Assembly (NCBI GenBank): GCA_023053685.1
Contig: JALIGW010000005.1
Span: 25,014,001 to 25,078,000 of the forward strand
Length of the DNA stretch: 64,000 nt
Direction: 5' to 3'
Source of the DNA: Diadophis punctatus similis
Lineage: Eukaryota; Chordata; Lepidosauria; Squamata; Dipsadidae
The translations under genes were made by a program, and so were the position numbers. Each line of letters opens with the position of its first letter. The first letter of the stretch is position 1. The notes below the pieces were generated by a model, which was not told the DNA's origin, made no database searches, and was given only the letters and a program-made list of their open reading frames with translations. Of this stretch, positions 1 to 12,524 are shown piece by piece.

Positions 1-2463
1 ATTTTAACAGTTTCCACAGGGGGAGCTATGTTAGCCTGTTAAATGAAAACCAACAAAAACATCTTGTGGCATCTTTAGGACTCACAAGCTTGACTTGGTG
101 GGGGTGTCCATGGACATCACTTCTAATCAAAACGTTTCATGATACATAATTGTAATAGTCCATGGAATCTTATGCTGTGAGAAATGTGTTGATCCTTAAG
201 GGGGTTGCAAGCATTTGTAGGGTTGGGAATATCATACAAGGCACTGAACATGAGCGAGTTTTATTTCCAGAACTCTGCAGTAGTGTCCTTGTTATTTCTA
301 CCTTTACTTTTCTTTGTTCGCTGTCATAACTGAAATCACAATGCCATCACTAACTGTTTAGCACCATCATAAGCACATCATGCCACTGAAATGGTGCATT
401 TATAATATGATGGAACGTTCCTTTTGCTGTTGTGAAACTGATTTAATCCTGATCCAAAGACGATGTCTTTTAATGTCTAAGTGATCCACAGCATATACAT
501 TTACATATGTGTATATCATTTGTATGTATTTCTAAATGATATACACTTACATCATTTAGTAACATATGGTGCTATGTACATTTAGAAACAAGGGTTTTTC
601 TAGATCTTCATAGCTGTAGAATCAATAGGATTTGTGATAAGAATAATATATTTTGTGGCTTGACAGTAAGAGCTTCCAAAGTACTTAAGCAGCTGTAAGG
701 TGGGTATGAAGGTGCCAGGTAGGCTTATCTGGAAATGGGTGCATGCATTTTTCAGTTTTTCATTTGACTATTCAGAAGACCATGGATTGGTTTCTGGCAA
801 TATCAGTTAATCTTTTTGTGGAAAATGCTATTTCTTAGGCAGTTTTAGATGGTGGATTGATTAAATGGCTTGCCACAACAACAAACTTTTATGTTTTATT
901 TCTTTTTAAACCATTCTCCAGAGAAGGTAATTTGTAGCATTACTGTCATATTGGATATTGATTAATTAGTGATGTTCACTGTTCAATGACAACTCCCTGC
1001 ATGTTTTAAAAATCTTTTCTCATTTCCGAATGTTGGTGAAATAAAAACTGAAAATGACTTCTGGATAAAAAAGGAGACATAATATTTTGTATTGTGTGAT
1101 CTTTAATGTCCTAATGGGGTTTTTAAATCACCCCTTGCACTATTTACTGTGTTAGGTAGTAATAATGAGAAATGTAGATTGTTGTGTCTGTTCCTTAATA
1201 GATAAAGGATATCATTAAACATCAAGGAATTCAGTAGAGACATGGTGTTTACATGTTATAAACAGATAAGGACACTTAGCTTATAAAAAAGAAAAAAGAA
1301 ACCTCATGTGTCCTTTCAAGACATTGTCAGTGTGAAGTGAGTCCTTGGAGGAATTGTGTAATAACTGAGATAATGCAATTTTGCTGGTCGGCCAGTTGGG
1401 AATCACTGATTGATTAATTGAAACATTTGTATGGCAATTTTCCAGGGATAAATATTGAAACAAAGTATAACTTAGACAGATAACTTTCTGTTTAATACTT
1501 AGATAAGTATTAGAAAGATCTATACTTAGATCTTTATGGTTAATAGGTATATAAGTATGAATATTTGTCAGTAAGTTTCTTTAGATGAATGAAATGAATG
1601 AAAAATTAATTTTATTTGCTGCAACTGCTTCAAAGTTTGTTAAGTTATTATAAGGCCCCAACTTTAAGCAGATAAATATTATCTTTCATTTTATTATCAT
1701 AATGATTATTTGATTTGCAGAAATGTGTTTTTAGAATATAAGATCACTGATAAACATGAAAGACCAACATTGATATATTTATTCTGTTCATTCAAATTTC
1801 TTTTTACATTTTTAAATACAGAGTACTTTATTATTACCATCATTTCAAGACCATCAGATTTGATGCAAGTGAAATCTCATTTTGGATTTGTGAAGAAATA
1901 GTATATCTCCATTATTTAAATAAACATGTATCAAAGTAATTATTTTGTTTTGTAACTGGAAAGTGGGTGGAAAAATATAAAATGCCATAATTAAAATCAT
2001 AGTTCTAATATTGCATACATTGTTTTTCTATAATTCTTAATAGATCATATATATGACAAAAGCAGAAATATTTATTTATTTATTACTGTAGGATGGAGAA
2101 ATGTTTCCATGAATGACATTAATCTTTGTACTAATTGCTGGTTTTGAAAGGGTACCTCTAAAATCAAAACCCGAAAAAATCCAGAGGCTTTATTATGCAA
2201 ACTGAATATCATTATTAAAAATCAACCTTTCCGTGGTAGTGAACAATAATTCTGCATGATATCCTTATTGCTTCTGTCTTATCACTATCTTATTTGTACG
2301 TTTAGAAGGCATTGAGTCAGAAGAGTCATTTGATTCATCACAAGCCAAGTGATGTAAATTAATTTACATGCCGAAAAGAACCCTTTCTGTATATAAGGGA
2401 TACATATATTATGGACACTAAAGGATTGCGGAAGAATATTCAAGGCACTATGTACCCAAAGTA
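1..2463. other. No gene or repeat recognised
   Basis: AT-rich non-coding DNA with only short chance open frames. The one structured spot is a perfect 13-bp inverted repeat around a 12-nt loop at 509-546. Confidence 0.6.
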
Positions 2464-2790
2464 TATAGGTAGTATCGATTTATGACTACAATTGAACCTC
2501 AAATTTCTGTTGTGAAGCAGGAAAATTGTTGAGTGAGTTTTGCTCCATTTTACGACCTTTCTTGCCACAGTTGTTAAGTGAATCACTGCTGTTGTTAAGT
2601 TAGTAACATAGTTGTTAAGTGAATTCAGCTTCTCCATTGACTTGTCTGTAGGTCGTATAACCCCAGGATACTACAATTGTCATAAATATGAGCCAGTTGA
2701 CAAGTGTTCGAATTTTGATCACTTGACCATGGGGAAGGTGCAACCGTTGTAAGTGTGAAGAATGATCATATTGACAGATTTTAGTTCATC
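2464..2790 (+). mobile_element. TA-flanked MITE, degraded copy
   Basis: The body matches the better copies at 12007-12387 and 31262-31885: blocks such as TTGTTAAGTGAATCACTGC, CCATTGACTT, and TTTTGATCAC followed by GACCATGGGG occur in the same order. The terminal repeats have decayed. It is a non-autonomous DNA transposon of unassigned name. Confidence 0.6.
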
Positions 2791-2917
2791 TGCTGTGCTG
2801 TCAATTGTTTTTTCTCCATGCTTGTTCTGTTTTGCTGACTTTGATATACTAATATATGGGTTTAGTTCTTAGTTTTAAAATACAGATAAATGTGGAAACA
2901 TTTTGTGTTGATGGTTA

Positions 2918-3302
2918 CAGGCAGTCCTTGATTTATGGACCACAGTTGACCCTGGCATGATAATAAGTTGTTGATCTGACTCTATTTTATGGTACTACTT
3001 TCATTAAGTGAGTCACCATGGCTGTTGGGCGAACCACATGGTTAAGTGAATATAAGCATATCTAATGCGTGTCTTTTGCCGTAATGACTAAATTGTTGCA
3101 AATCACAGTCACATGACTGTGGGATGCTATTATCGGTTATAAATGCAAGCTGGTTGCCAACAGCCTGAAATGTGATCACATGATCCAGGAATGTGTGTGT
3201 ATGGCAATCATAACTTCGAGGATTGGTTGTAAGTAGTTTTGAAATCCATTGAAACTTCAAATGATCATTCAAATGGACTTGTCTTTAAGCAAAGACTACC
3301 TG
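2918..3302 (+). mobile_element. TA-flanked MITE, diverged full-length copy
   Basis: It starts CAGGCAGTCCTTGATTTATG and ends GACTACCTG, an inverted pair, with TA on both sides as in Tc1/mariner-type insertions. The interior shares the family's gtTaAGTGA and GATCACATGAtC blocks but is strongly diverged, so this is an old copy. Confidence 0.65.
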
Positions 3303-3842
3303 TATTGTTGAAGAAAAATAAGGGGAAGTTTTGTCCTTATGTTACAGATTATCTACTATTTGGAGAATCTTAACTTCATCAGATAATATGCTGAGGGAGT
3401 AGTTGTCACAGTTAATCAAATTCTAAGAGACTGAAACAAGAATGAAGATCCTGAAGCAAAATAGAAGGGTCGATTTTTAAGTTGACAGTTCAATTATATC
3501 CAAATGCTGCTGCATTCCAGTGGCAAGAGAGCTAAGGCAATCACCACCAAATAAGATCCTGATATGCATATCTTGATAGGAGTCAGCATTTGGTAGGGCC
3601 ACCTTAAAGAAGCATTTATCCAGTTTCTCAAAAAATTGACCCTTTCATCACAAGATATTATACTGTAGAAACTTCTCCCATGGTTTTAAGTGGGCTTATT
3701 GCTGCAAGAAGAAATGGTGCTGTACAAGGTGCTATGGAGCTATAGTAAGCTGCTTCCATATTGTTGCCAAGAGACTGCAGCTGAGTATGATGCAAGGGAA
3801 ATTACTTTTTAGCTGAATCAGATGAGGAGTAGAGCTAGATAG
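3303..3842. other. No gene or repeat recognised
   Basis: Non-coding, without recognised repeats, up to the LTR target site at 3838-3842. Confidence 0.5.
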
Positions 3843-4111
3843 TGTGATGGAATGTGCACCTGGAGAAGCTGTGAGGCCAGGTTTTGGCAAGACAGCTTTC
3901 TCAAAAACCGGATTGAGAGACAGTGCAGTTCTGACCTGGAGGGTGGAAGGGGGAAGAAGTTCAGGGTAGCCACACCCTAGGATATCTCAGGATATATCTA
4001 GTAGGTTAGAAGGTTATAGATTTAGTTTGGCAAGATTCTGTCTATTAGATATAAGTATATAAAGGACTGAACTTGGATTTCTCTGTGTCGTCTCTGGATT
4101 TGTGTTTGACA
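3843..4111 (+). mobile_element. Solo LTR, 269 bp, with 5-bp target duplication
   Basis: The element starts TGTGATGG, ends TTTGACA, and is flanked on both sides by GATAG (3838-3842 and 4112-4116). A TATATAAA box at 4056-4063, about 50 bp before the 3' end, suggests + orientation. TG...CA ends and a 5-bp duplication fit an ERV or Gypsy-type LTR left by recombination. No internal coding region is present, so the class is open. Confidence 0.65.
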
Positions 4112-4116
4112 GATAG

Positions 4117-5228
4117 TCTTAGAAAGTCACTATCTAAGGTTCAATCTCCCTTCTAAAAAGGAAAACATATTGATCCAATTTAGAAGATTAAAGATTATAG
4201 AAGTAATATATGATTTTCAAGTAATATATGTATGAAAAATGCTAAATTGTTGATAAATAGTGTATTGTTAATGCAGCTCTGAAATGTCTTGCTGGCTAAA
4301 ACTTATGTCAAGGGATGTCATTAGCTATTAAAAGTTTTAACAATCCATCTTTAGACAGCAGTTGTGATATAGCAGCAGTGTTAGCTTTTTGAGGTCCAGT
4401 AAAAATAATTTGTTAATATCACATGCAGTATTAACTAGATTGCAAAATTCTAAGAGTTTTAGAGAAATGGTAATAATTGTTCTGTCTCCACTGATGTTGC
4501 AAGATATTACATTTGACCTGCTGATAGAGACTGCATCCATCTTCTGCAATTTCAATGCAATGTCATTAAGGCTATTCATGGTTTTCTCTTACAAGTACAC
4601 CCACATTTTCTGTCCAACCATCAGCTACCTCTCCTAACCCCCACTCTGCCTGCAGTGGCCAGTTAACTCTTTAATTACATTTTGCTAAAGTACAGCATGC
4701 CATTTTCACATGCACTTAAATTATCACTTTCCTTCTATTTAATCATCTCCGCATTCTTTAACATTATAATTAGACTTCGTTGTCAAACATTGGATGCAAA
4801 TTGAGCATGCACCCAAAACTATCTTGGGGCCACATGTGGTCCCATTTCCTAAAGTGTTATATTCCTTGTCTAGCTATTCTTCTGGTATATCTGCTTGTTG
4901 TTCAACTTTAAGTCAACAACCAGTTGACTTAAACTGACTATTGCTGTATGATAACTCTTTTTTAACTTAACTTGGTTGTTAACAGTGTGCTTAATCTTTA
5001 AAAAAAATACTTACTATCTTGGCTTTGAAATAATTGTAGGACTACCTTTTCTAAGTAGAACCAAATTGTTGAGAATATTCATCCTAGACAAGAATGTTGT
5101 AGGTTCCCACTCCATGAAAAATTAGAATAGAGATTGGGGCAACTTCCCCATTTTATGGATTATTCACCATAATCGGAGATCAAATTAACAGTTGACTTAA
5201 ATCTTTTTTGAAAGGCAGTAAACTTTTT
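4117..5228. other. No gene or repeat recognised
   Basis: AT-rich non-coding stretch. Overlapping short frames on both strands near 4337-4637 look like chance. Confidence 0.5.
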
Positions 5229-5308
5229 ATGTATGTATGTATGTATGTATGTATGTATGTATGTATGTATGTATGTATGTATTTATTTATTTATTTATTT
5301 ATTTATTT
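5229..5308 (+). repeat. Compound microsatellite (ATGT)n then (ATTT)n
   Basis: Thirteen ATGT units (5229-5280) pass directly into seven ATTT units (5281-5308). The array abuts the 3' end of a minus-strand SINE, so it probably grew from the SINE tail. Confidence 0.95.
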
Positions 5309-5541
5309 GTGAGACTTATATACCGCCTCAAAGTGCAAGCACTCTCTAAGTGGTTTACACCATTAAGCAAGGTATATTTTATATTGCCCCCAACAATCTG
5401 GGTCCTCATTTTACCTACCTCGGAAGGATGGAAGGCTGAGTCAACCTTGAGCAGGTTAGATCTGAACAGCTGAACTGCTGATCACAGTCAGCTAAAGTAG
5501 CCTGCAGTACTGCACTCTTAATTGCTGCGCCACCTCGGCTC
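5309..5541 (-). mobile_element. tRNA-derived squamate SINE
   Basis: On the minus strand it begins GAGCCGAGGTGGCGCAGCAA (A-box region) and carries the diagnostic blocks AAGGTTGACTCAGCCTTCCA, CTCTAAGTGGTTTAC (plus strand) and GCGGTATATAAGTCTC. Six further copies of the family lie in this window. Confidence 0.85.
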
Positions 5542-6731
5542 ATTTTATTTTGCTTTTGTAGTACTGTTTTCTATTTCTGTGATTGTCAAGGATATTTAGA
5601 TTCTAGTGGAATATCAATATAATGAAATAAATAAAAGCTCTTTAGAAAAGAAGGCTAGCTCTTTAGGAAAAATATCTACCCTGCTCAGTTCAATAATTCA
5701 ATGTCTGTTACTTATCAAGGCTATATTTTTGTGATAAGAGATTACAACTTTATCAGCAATTTATTTCTTGTAAACTCTGTTGACTAGGCTCAGGAAATAA
5801 AATTGGCAATTCAACAAATTGTTAATCTATAAATGTAATACCAATCTTTAAAAAGTTGTCTCATCTTTTTATTTTTACTTCATAATTTGTACTTTTAAAA
5901 GTGAGTAGTGAATAAATCTTTTCTGTATCAACCTTTGTGAAAGCCCTAGATCTAGCCCGAATATATGTAGTTGAATCTGATTTTAATGTTCATAAAATAG
6001 TACAGTATCTTAATATTTAAATTAAAAGGCCATCTCCAAAACTTAACATCAGTAGTTTTGTTTCATTTGGGCCACCATTTTGCTTTGTTAATCGTCTTGC
6101 CATAATGGGAAATTTAAAAGCCTGAAAAGTATTACTCTGCCTTATGTGGCTTAATAAATATATCATGTTAATATGGATTTTAGAATTAACCACCTGCTAT
6201 TTACAATTTTGTTTTGCTTCTAGTTGATGTTCAGTTTACACTACTACTTAAACGCCTTTACTGAAGTAATGTAAGGAAAATATCCCCATAAAAATTTTCT
6301 ATGAAATTCACTGGAGGCTCTTGTTGCTGAGGCTGCTGATATCATGCATGGGGTTTTTTTTGGCTGACCTGAGTTCCTCAACAATAAGAATAATTTCTGA
6401 CTGTGTTCTAACAAGCTTCAGCTCAGCTACAGCAGATGCGATTGGAGATAGGATCTTAAGCAATTTCATGCGTGTTTCATTGCATTAACTCTGCTTCTTT
6501 TAAATGCTACCCACCTTGCAAAACACTGGCAAACTTTAAACTGTTTGTGACGCCCTCCCTCCTATCACAGCCAAATTGAGATAACAGTAACTCTTATCTT
6601 CTCTTTCCCTCCCCTCACTCTTGTAATTTCCTCCTTTCTGCAGCCCCTTAACCTTTCCATACATTTATTATTCCTTCTGCAAAGTTAATATCCGGTCAGA
6701 TGGTCAGAGTTTCTCATAGAAATCTCATGCT
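5542..6731. other. No gene or repeat recognised
   Basis: AT-rich non-coding DNA; no feature supported. Confidence 0.5.
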
Positions 6732-6888
6732 TTCCAGGCATGACTACTTCTTTGAAAGACAACCAGATTGTGTTAAAAAAATGAAAACAAACACTCTGGC
6801 TCCATACGTATTGTATGGAGCCAGAGTGTTTGTTTTCATTTTTTTAACACAATCTGGTTGTCTTTCAAAGAAGTAGTCATGCCTGGAA
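6732..6888. repeat. Perfect 76-bp inverted repeat with 5-nt loop
   Basis: The left arm 6732-6807 is exactly complementary to the right arm 6813-6888; the loop is GTATT. Both arms include an A7/T7 run and the block ACTCTGGCTCCATAC. There is no obvious target duplication or transposon end. It may be a recent inverted duplication or an assembly or cloning artefact. Confidence 0.95.
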
Positions 6889-7164
6889 CAGTCATGTTCT
6901 TCTGTATTCAGTGTATTTTGGCATGAAATGGGGAAGCTAATTTGAAAACAATATGAAGAAGGCATTCTTGGTAACCTTCCATTTGTCTTTTAATCCCTGG
7001 GGATTATGATTTACACTTGAGAAACACTTACACTGGCTAACAAGATAACCTGGTAAATCACCTTTACCAGCTTGATTCCTTCCAAATATGATGGGATGAT
7101 TACAACCACAATTTGTAGTCAACTATTTTAATCTCAGCATACTTGAAGAACAGCAGGCTTGGAA

Positions 7165-7405
7165 GATTATTATTTATTTGTTTGTTTGTAACCTTCCTTT
7201 ATTACTTTTATAAATAACTCAAAGTGGTGAACATACATTCTTCTTCCTATTTTCTCCATAGCAACAATCATGTGAGGTGGGTTGCCTTGAGAGAGAGTGA
7301 TTGGTTCAAAGTCATCTAGCTGATTTTTATAACTAAGATGGGACAAACTCATGATCTTCTGCTTTCTAGCCTGGTACATTAAACACTAGGCCAAACTGAC
7401 TCTTT
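7165..7405 (-). mobile_element. MIR-like CORE-SINE remnant
   Basis: It has the order typical of amniote MIR-like elements in reverse: a TTTATT-rich end, ATAACTCAAAGTGG, GCAACAATCATGTGAGGTGG, GAGAGAGAGTGATTGG, then CAAAGTCATCTAGC and a TAGCCTGGTACATTAAACAC end. Five other remnants in the window share this order. Confidence 0.55.
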
Positions 7406-7409
7406 ATAC

Positions 7410-8650
7410 TAATATGCAAAGATTTTTTCAAAAAAGACCCCAAAGTCTACTCTAATTGGTCATCTGGTTTGAGGACTGTTGAAAATCTGCATGAAAAAGA
7501 AATGCGTATAAAAATAACTTAAATAGTTTTTTTAACTTGTTTCAAAATGTTTTTTAATCCTAACCCTAATGTGCTATATAGAGTTATGTGCTCTATAAAA
7601 CTATAGAGTTTTTACTATTCTAGAGTTATAATGTCATGTTAACTAACACCAGCTGATAGATTTTATTACTAGACAATACAGGACATGGGTCCTTGATGAA
7701 TTATGAGAGAAGACGACCAATATTTACTTTTTTTGGTCTTCTGGTCTCTGAAGCCAGGAAACTGGGATAAGGGATGAGTATTGGCACTATATGTGTCAGA
7801 CTTTCTAGAGCCTACTTGATGCATACCCTGGAAGTGACCAGCCCTTTTATACTGATTGTCTCTCTTAGCAACTTGAACCATCCAGTTCCCTAGCATCCTT
7901 TGTGCATGGAAACAGACTTGATTAGTATGTCGAGTTATTGAGAAATGCAGACAAGATACAGTACTTGTATCAACATTACTCAAGTCTCTTACCCAATGAC
8001 TAAGAGTACTTTATTCAAGAAAATTGGTGCTAAAGGTTGTATTGTTTTATTATAATTGGCTAATGTAAAAATAAATATCAAACTCAGGCACTGACAAGAA
8101 GCACAATGCAATCCAGTAGGTTTTGGTTCAAGATTGATAATTTAATTAAGTATATATATTTCTATGGGGTTCTTTAATTCTGGAAATATTCTTTACAAAG
8201 CAGCAGTTGTCAGTTATAGTTGTGGGCTTTGGTTTGCTAGATTTTGAATTTGTGCTGTTATGCTTAATGTTTTGACAAGTACTAAATTTTGGATGGCTTC
8301 AGATAGTAAAAATTATCTCTCCTTAATCCTTTATTGATTGGGCTGTTTTGGATGCAAAATATAATAGTTTAGATATTGTTTCCTGTCATAAATAATGCTT
8401 TAATTAAACATGTTTTGTGAATTAATTAATTCACTCTGTTGAATTATATAATACATAGAAATGACATCCAGCTATTAGAAATTAATTTTCTGTGTCTTAT
8501 TGCTAAAGGACTACTTCTTCAACACTGGAAGGATACATTCTGGGTACCATTTACTCAATGGTTTGAAGATCTAATGTTACTTGCAACATATGAACAAATT
8601 ATTTATGAATATAGTTTACCATGAAATATATGTGCTTTATTTGACTTATT
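7410..8650. other. No gene or repeat recognised
   Basis: Non-coding. A 104-codon minus-strand frame (7669-7983) has no recognisable domain and no exon-like borders. Confidence 0.5.
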
Positions 8651-8654
8651 ATCT

Positions 8655-8795
8655 TGCCTATTTTTCCAATATCAACCTTGTGAGGTGGGTTGAGATAAGG
8701 GAAACTTAATGAACCCAAAGTCATCCTCCTGGCTTTCATGACTAATGGAAGACAATCTACTGGTTTCTAGCCTGACATGTTTACTACACCAAACT
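8655..8795 (-). mobile_element. MIR-like CORE-SINE fragment
   Basis: It shares CAACCTTGTGAGGTGGGTTG, AACCCAAAGTCATCC and TAGCCTGACATGTTTACTAC with the 7165-7405 copy, in the same order. Confidence 0.5.
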
Positions 8796-8935
8796 TGGTG
8801 CCTTCTCTTTCATTGAAACTGTTGTCTCTCTCTTTCTCTTTCTCTATAATGCACAGTATAGGTTTATATTATATATATATGTGTGAAAATGCATACACAC
8901 ATACATATGCACAGAAAACTGTAAGAAGCTCATAT

Positions 8936-9024
8936 TTCCTTCCTTCCTTCCTTCCTTCCTTCCTTCCTTCCTTCCTTCCTTCCTTCCTTCCTTCCTTCCT
9001 TCCTTCCTTCCTTCCTTCCTTCCT
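8936..9024 (+). repeat. (TTCC)n microsatellite
   Basis: About 22 uninterrupted TTCC units. In one frame they read as an FLPS repeat, which is not a real protein. Confidence 0.97.
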
Positions 9025-11270
9025 CAGGAAAAAAAGTTCAGCAGGTTAAAAAATCAATGTACCATTACAGTACTATTTAATTGAATGGTAGTATGTAATT
9101 GTCTTCAAAAGTTCACTTTTGTAATGGTTACTTGGCAGGAATCCATTAAGTTTCAATTCACAAATAATCTCCTCAAAACAAATCTTATTAAATAAATTTA
9201 GATGACTGGAATTCAATATATGCTCACCTAAGAGTGAGTTTCTTTGAACTGATTATGAATTAGTTTTGCATAACATATCTTAATAAGAATGCAGTATACA
9301 ACTCTTGGGTTGAAAATGTGAGACTGACTGAATAAGTCAGCATAATATACAAGTTAAGATTAATGAAGTCATAGTTATACTAGACATTTATTGCATTTGT
9401 TTTGCAAAACTGTATTTCCTGGTGAAATAGATGTATAATACAAGATCTAAAACACAAGTTTCATGGGTTTTAGAGATTTATAGAAAAGGTAAAAACTCAA
9501 GTGCAGTTTGTTATGCTATTTTATGTATGTGTGTCAACTGAAGTCAACAGGGAAAATTTCATTCTTTACTTTGAGTAGCAACAATAAACATTACCTGGTT
9601 TTATATTAATTCTTTGTATCTGTTATAAATCTTCAGAAACAGTGACATTTGTCTTCACAAAGCATCATAATGACAGCATTTTTTCCCTGAAACCTCTGTA
9701 TGAGACTTTGCATGTGTCTAAAAATAATGCACTGAAGTTCTTTGAATTCTAGGCTGCCACTTCCTGTGTCCATCAGTTCAGTTACTCCCTGCCCTTCCTA
9801 GTTGATGAAAAGAGGATGGTTGGGAGTTGGGTCCCAGCAGTATCCTTTGGAGATGTGATATTATTGCTCTCTCTGAAAGGCATTCATGTGGCCTCTCCTC
9901 AAAGAACCCTGTCACTTGATTGTCTTTATTGATATGTCTTCAACTTCCTGTTTTTAAGTGGTTGAAGTGCAGCTGCAATGGACGATATGGATTATCTGGT
10001 CAGGACAGGTTTAGCACCACTGAATATACATCATATCTGATAAGACAAAGTTAGAGATAGTATAATTTTCCTGCTTCTGCACGATGTCTCAACAGCTTTT
10101 GAAGATATAGATCATGGCAACTGTTGGGTCATTTCCTAGGATTGGCTGTAAAGGGCATTATACTGGGAACAGTCAGTGTGTGTTTGTGTGTGTGCACGTG
10201 TGCATGTGTGTTTCTGTGTATTGAGTCATGTTTCTCAGCTGTGGAATTCACAGAGCTTGGAGCTTACCCTATTCCTACTTTTTGTGTATTGCTCTTTTTT
10301 TAAAAAAAAATTAAGCAATAGTAAATGTTTCAGAGTCACTGGGAATCAGGTAGCATATACCTAAAGTATTAGTATCCTTATGAGGATGTATTAATTCTGT
10401 TCCTCAAAATAGGTCTTCTGTTTTTTTCTATTTGATTTTTCAATGTATGATTTTGTTTTAAAATTTAGTTTGTATTATTTTTAATCCCAGTTATGTATTG
10501 GAGAGTTTTACATTGTTCAAAGCCAATTATATACAGTAAAAAGAAAGAGGAAAAGAAAGACTGCAACTGCAGGCATTCCTAGGTGTTCCAGAGTATCTTT
10601 TTCTCACTGAGGTATTGGTACCCCATCCTTAGCTTGGAATTGCAATTGTATTATTTTCTGACTAAGAGAGGGATGTGAATGACTGAGGCAACTCTTGAAA
10701 AATCTGTTACCAGATTGATTACAAGTCAGTTCTGATTAATTTAAATTAAAGATGGCTGTAAATATTGTTTCAAATTTCTCCACAAAATTTGTGAATAGAG
10801 GGTAAAAGAAGAGTAGGGAAGAATAGGCAGAAGTTGTGGGTAGAGATGTTGGGTGAAAATTTCCCCCCAACTTTCTCAGAATAAATTCTTTAACATTCTT
10901 TCCAGCAAAGGTGGAACCATTACTGGGGGGGGGGGGTGAATTGAGTTTTTTCTCCTGATGTTGTCTTTTCAGATTTAATTGAGCTTTGGGAAGCTGCTAT
11001 AACTGCAGAATATGTAGATATTACAATGACAGATGGAACTTGTCTAATCAACTGTTATCTGTGTTTTCAATTAATAAATGCAAGAATTACATATTCTACC
11101 CATGAGAATTTCTTATCTGTTTTGAAATAATTTTGAAGCAAATTGAATGTAACAAAAAAAGTAAATTTTCTCTGATTGGCACCAGTTTTAATAAGTGCTT
11201 TATATCAGGATAATTGCCTCTAGAGCTTTAGTGTGCCATTAGAATCTACAGGAACAATTTAAATTATTAG
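9025..11270. other. No gene recognised; minor simple sequence
   Basis: The stretch holds an imperfect GT-rich tract near 10176-10215 and a run of 12 G at 10925-10936. Nothing else was recognised. Confidence 0.5.
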
Positions 11271-11274
11271 ATCT

Positions 11275-11470
11275 TTTTTTAATCCCCCCTTTATTATTTT
11301 TAGAAATAACTCAAGGAGGCAAATGTACCTAATATCTTTCATCCTCCTCTGTTCCTACAACAACAGTATTGTTGGGCTAAGAAAGAGCAGCTAGCCCAAA
11401 GTTACCGAGCTGGCTTTCATTCTATAAAGCAGGACTACAATTCACAATCTCTTCGTTTCTAGCCAGCAAA
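11275..11470 (-). mobile_element. MIR-like CORE-SINE fragment
   Basis: It has CCTTTATTATTTTTAGAAAT, AACTCAAGGAGGC, CAACAACAGTATTGTTGGGC, AGCCCAAAGTTACCGAGCTG and a TTTCTAGCCAGC end, matching the order in the other MIR-like remnants. Confidence 0.5.
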
Positions 11471-11473
11471 CAG

Positions 11474-11880
11474 TATTTTATTTATTTATTTATTTATTTA
11501 TTTTATTGCATTTATAGGCCGCTCAATCCAATAAGGACTCAGAGCGGCTAACAGCAATACAAAAGAAACAATAGTATCAGATAAAAGGTTAAAACAGTAA
11601 AATTAAAACATTATCAATAAAAAACAACCAATCATCCATTCACAATCACTCATGGGCCCACCCAACAATACAGTCATTGGGCCCAGACTTGCCGAAACAG
11701 CCAGGTCTTAACGGCTTTTCTGAAGATCAATAGGGTAGGGGCCATCCGGATCTCAGGGGGGAGTTGATTCCATAGCGTGGGGGCCGCCACAGAGAAGGCC
11801 CTCGACCGAGGTCCTGCCAGTCGACATTGTCTAGCCGACAAGACCTGGAGCAGGCCCACTCTGTGCGATCTAACCATTTG
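11474..11880 (-). mobile_element. L2-like LINE 3' end
   Basis: The minus strand encodes a C-terminal reverse-transcriptase tail with FSVAAPTLWNQLPPEIR and TLLIFRKAVKTWLFRQ, typical of L2-clade LINEs, followed by a 3' UTR, CCTATAAATGCAATAAAA and a short (AAAT)n tail. It is severely 5'-truncated. The copy at 62262-62880 is related. Confidence 0.75.
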
Positions 11881-12006
11881 CAGGGAGACATGTGGTAGTA
11901 GATGGTCCCTTCAAAATGAAGAAAATGTTTCCTTCAACATTTATTAAACGTTGAAGGAAAAATAAATATAGAATCTCTGAAAATTCTAATCTTCAGCAAA
12001 CTCTTA

Positions 12007-12387
12007 CAGGTAGTCCTCAACTGATGACCACAGTTGAGCTCAAAATTTATGTCGCTAAGTAAGAAATTTGTTAAGCGAGTTTTGCCCCATGTTACAACTT
12101 TTCTTGTCACATTTGTTAAGTGAATCATTGCAGTTGCTAAATTAGCATGGTTGTTAAATAAATCTGGTTTCCCCATTGACTTTCCTTGTCAAAAGGTCAC
12201 AAGAGGGGATTAAATGACCCCAGGACATTGCAACAGCCATAAATGTAAATCAGTTGTCACGCATCCAAATGTAAATCACGTGACAGAGGGGATGCTGCAA
12301 CGCTCATAAGTGTGAAAAATTGTCATAAGTCACTTTTTTCAGTGCTGTTCTAACTTCGAACGGTTGCTAAAGGAACTGTTCTACCTG
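12007..12387 (+). mobile_element. TA-flanked MITE, near full length
   Basis: It starts CAGGTAGTCCTCAACTGATG and ends TTCTACCTG, with TA on both sides. The interior has the family's TTGTTAAGTGAATCATTGCA, CCCCATTGACTT, CCCAGGACATTGCAAC and CATAAGTCACTTTTTTCAGT blocks. It is a non-autonomous DNA transposon, probably Tc1/mariner-like by its TA target. Confidence 0.75.
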
Positions 12388-12524
12388 TACTTTTTGAAAT
12401 GAAATTCCTTTCTCTTGAGAAGAAATAAAACAGAACTGGAATAATTGGTAATTTTAATGGATTTAGACAAATATTTTATTCAAATTAGAAGTATAATTCA
12501 TAATATTGCACATTATACTTTTAC

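Noticed and set aside
8777..9049. 90-codon frame with an FLPS repeat
   Set aside because: It is the translation of the (TTCC)n microsatellite.
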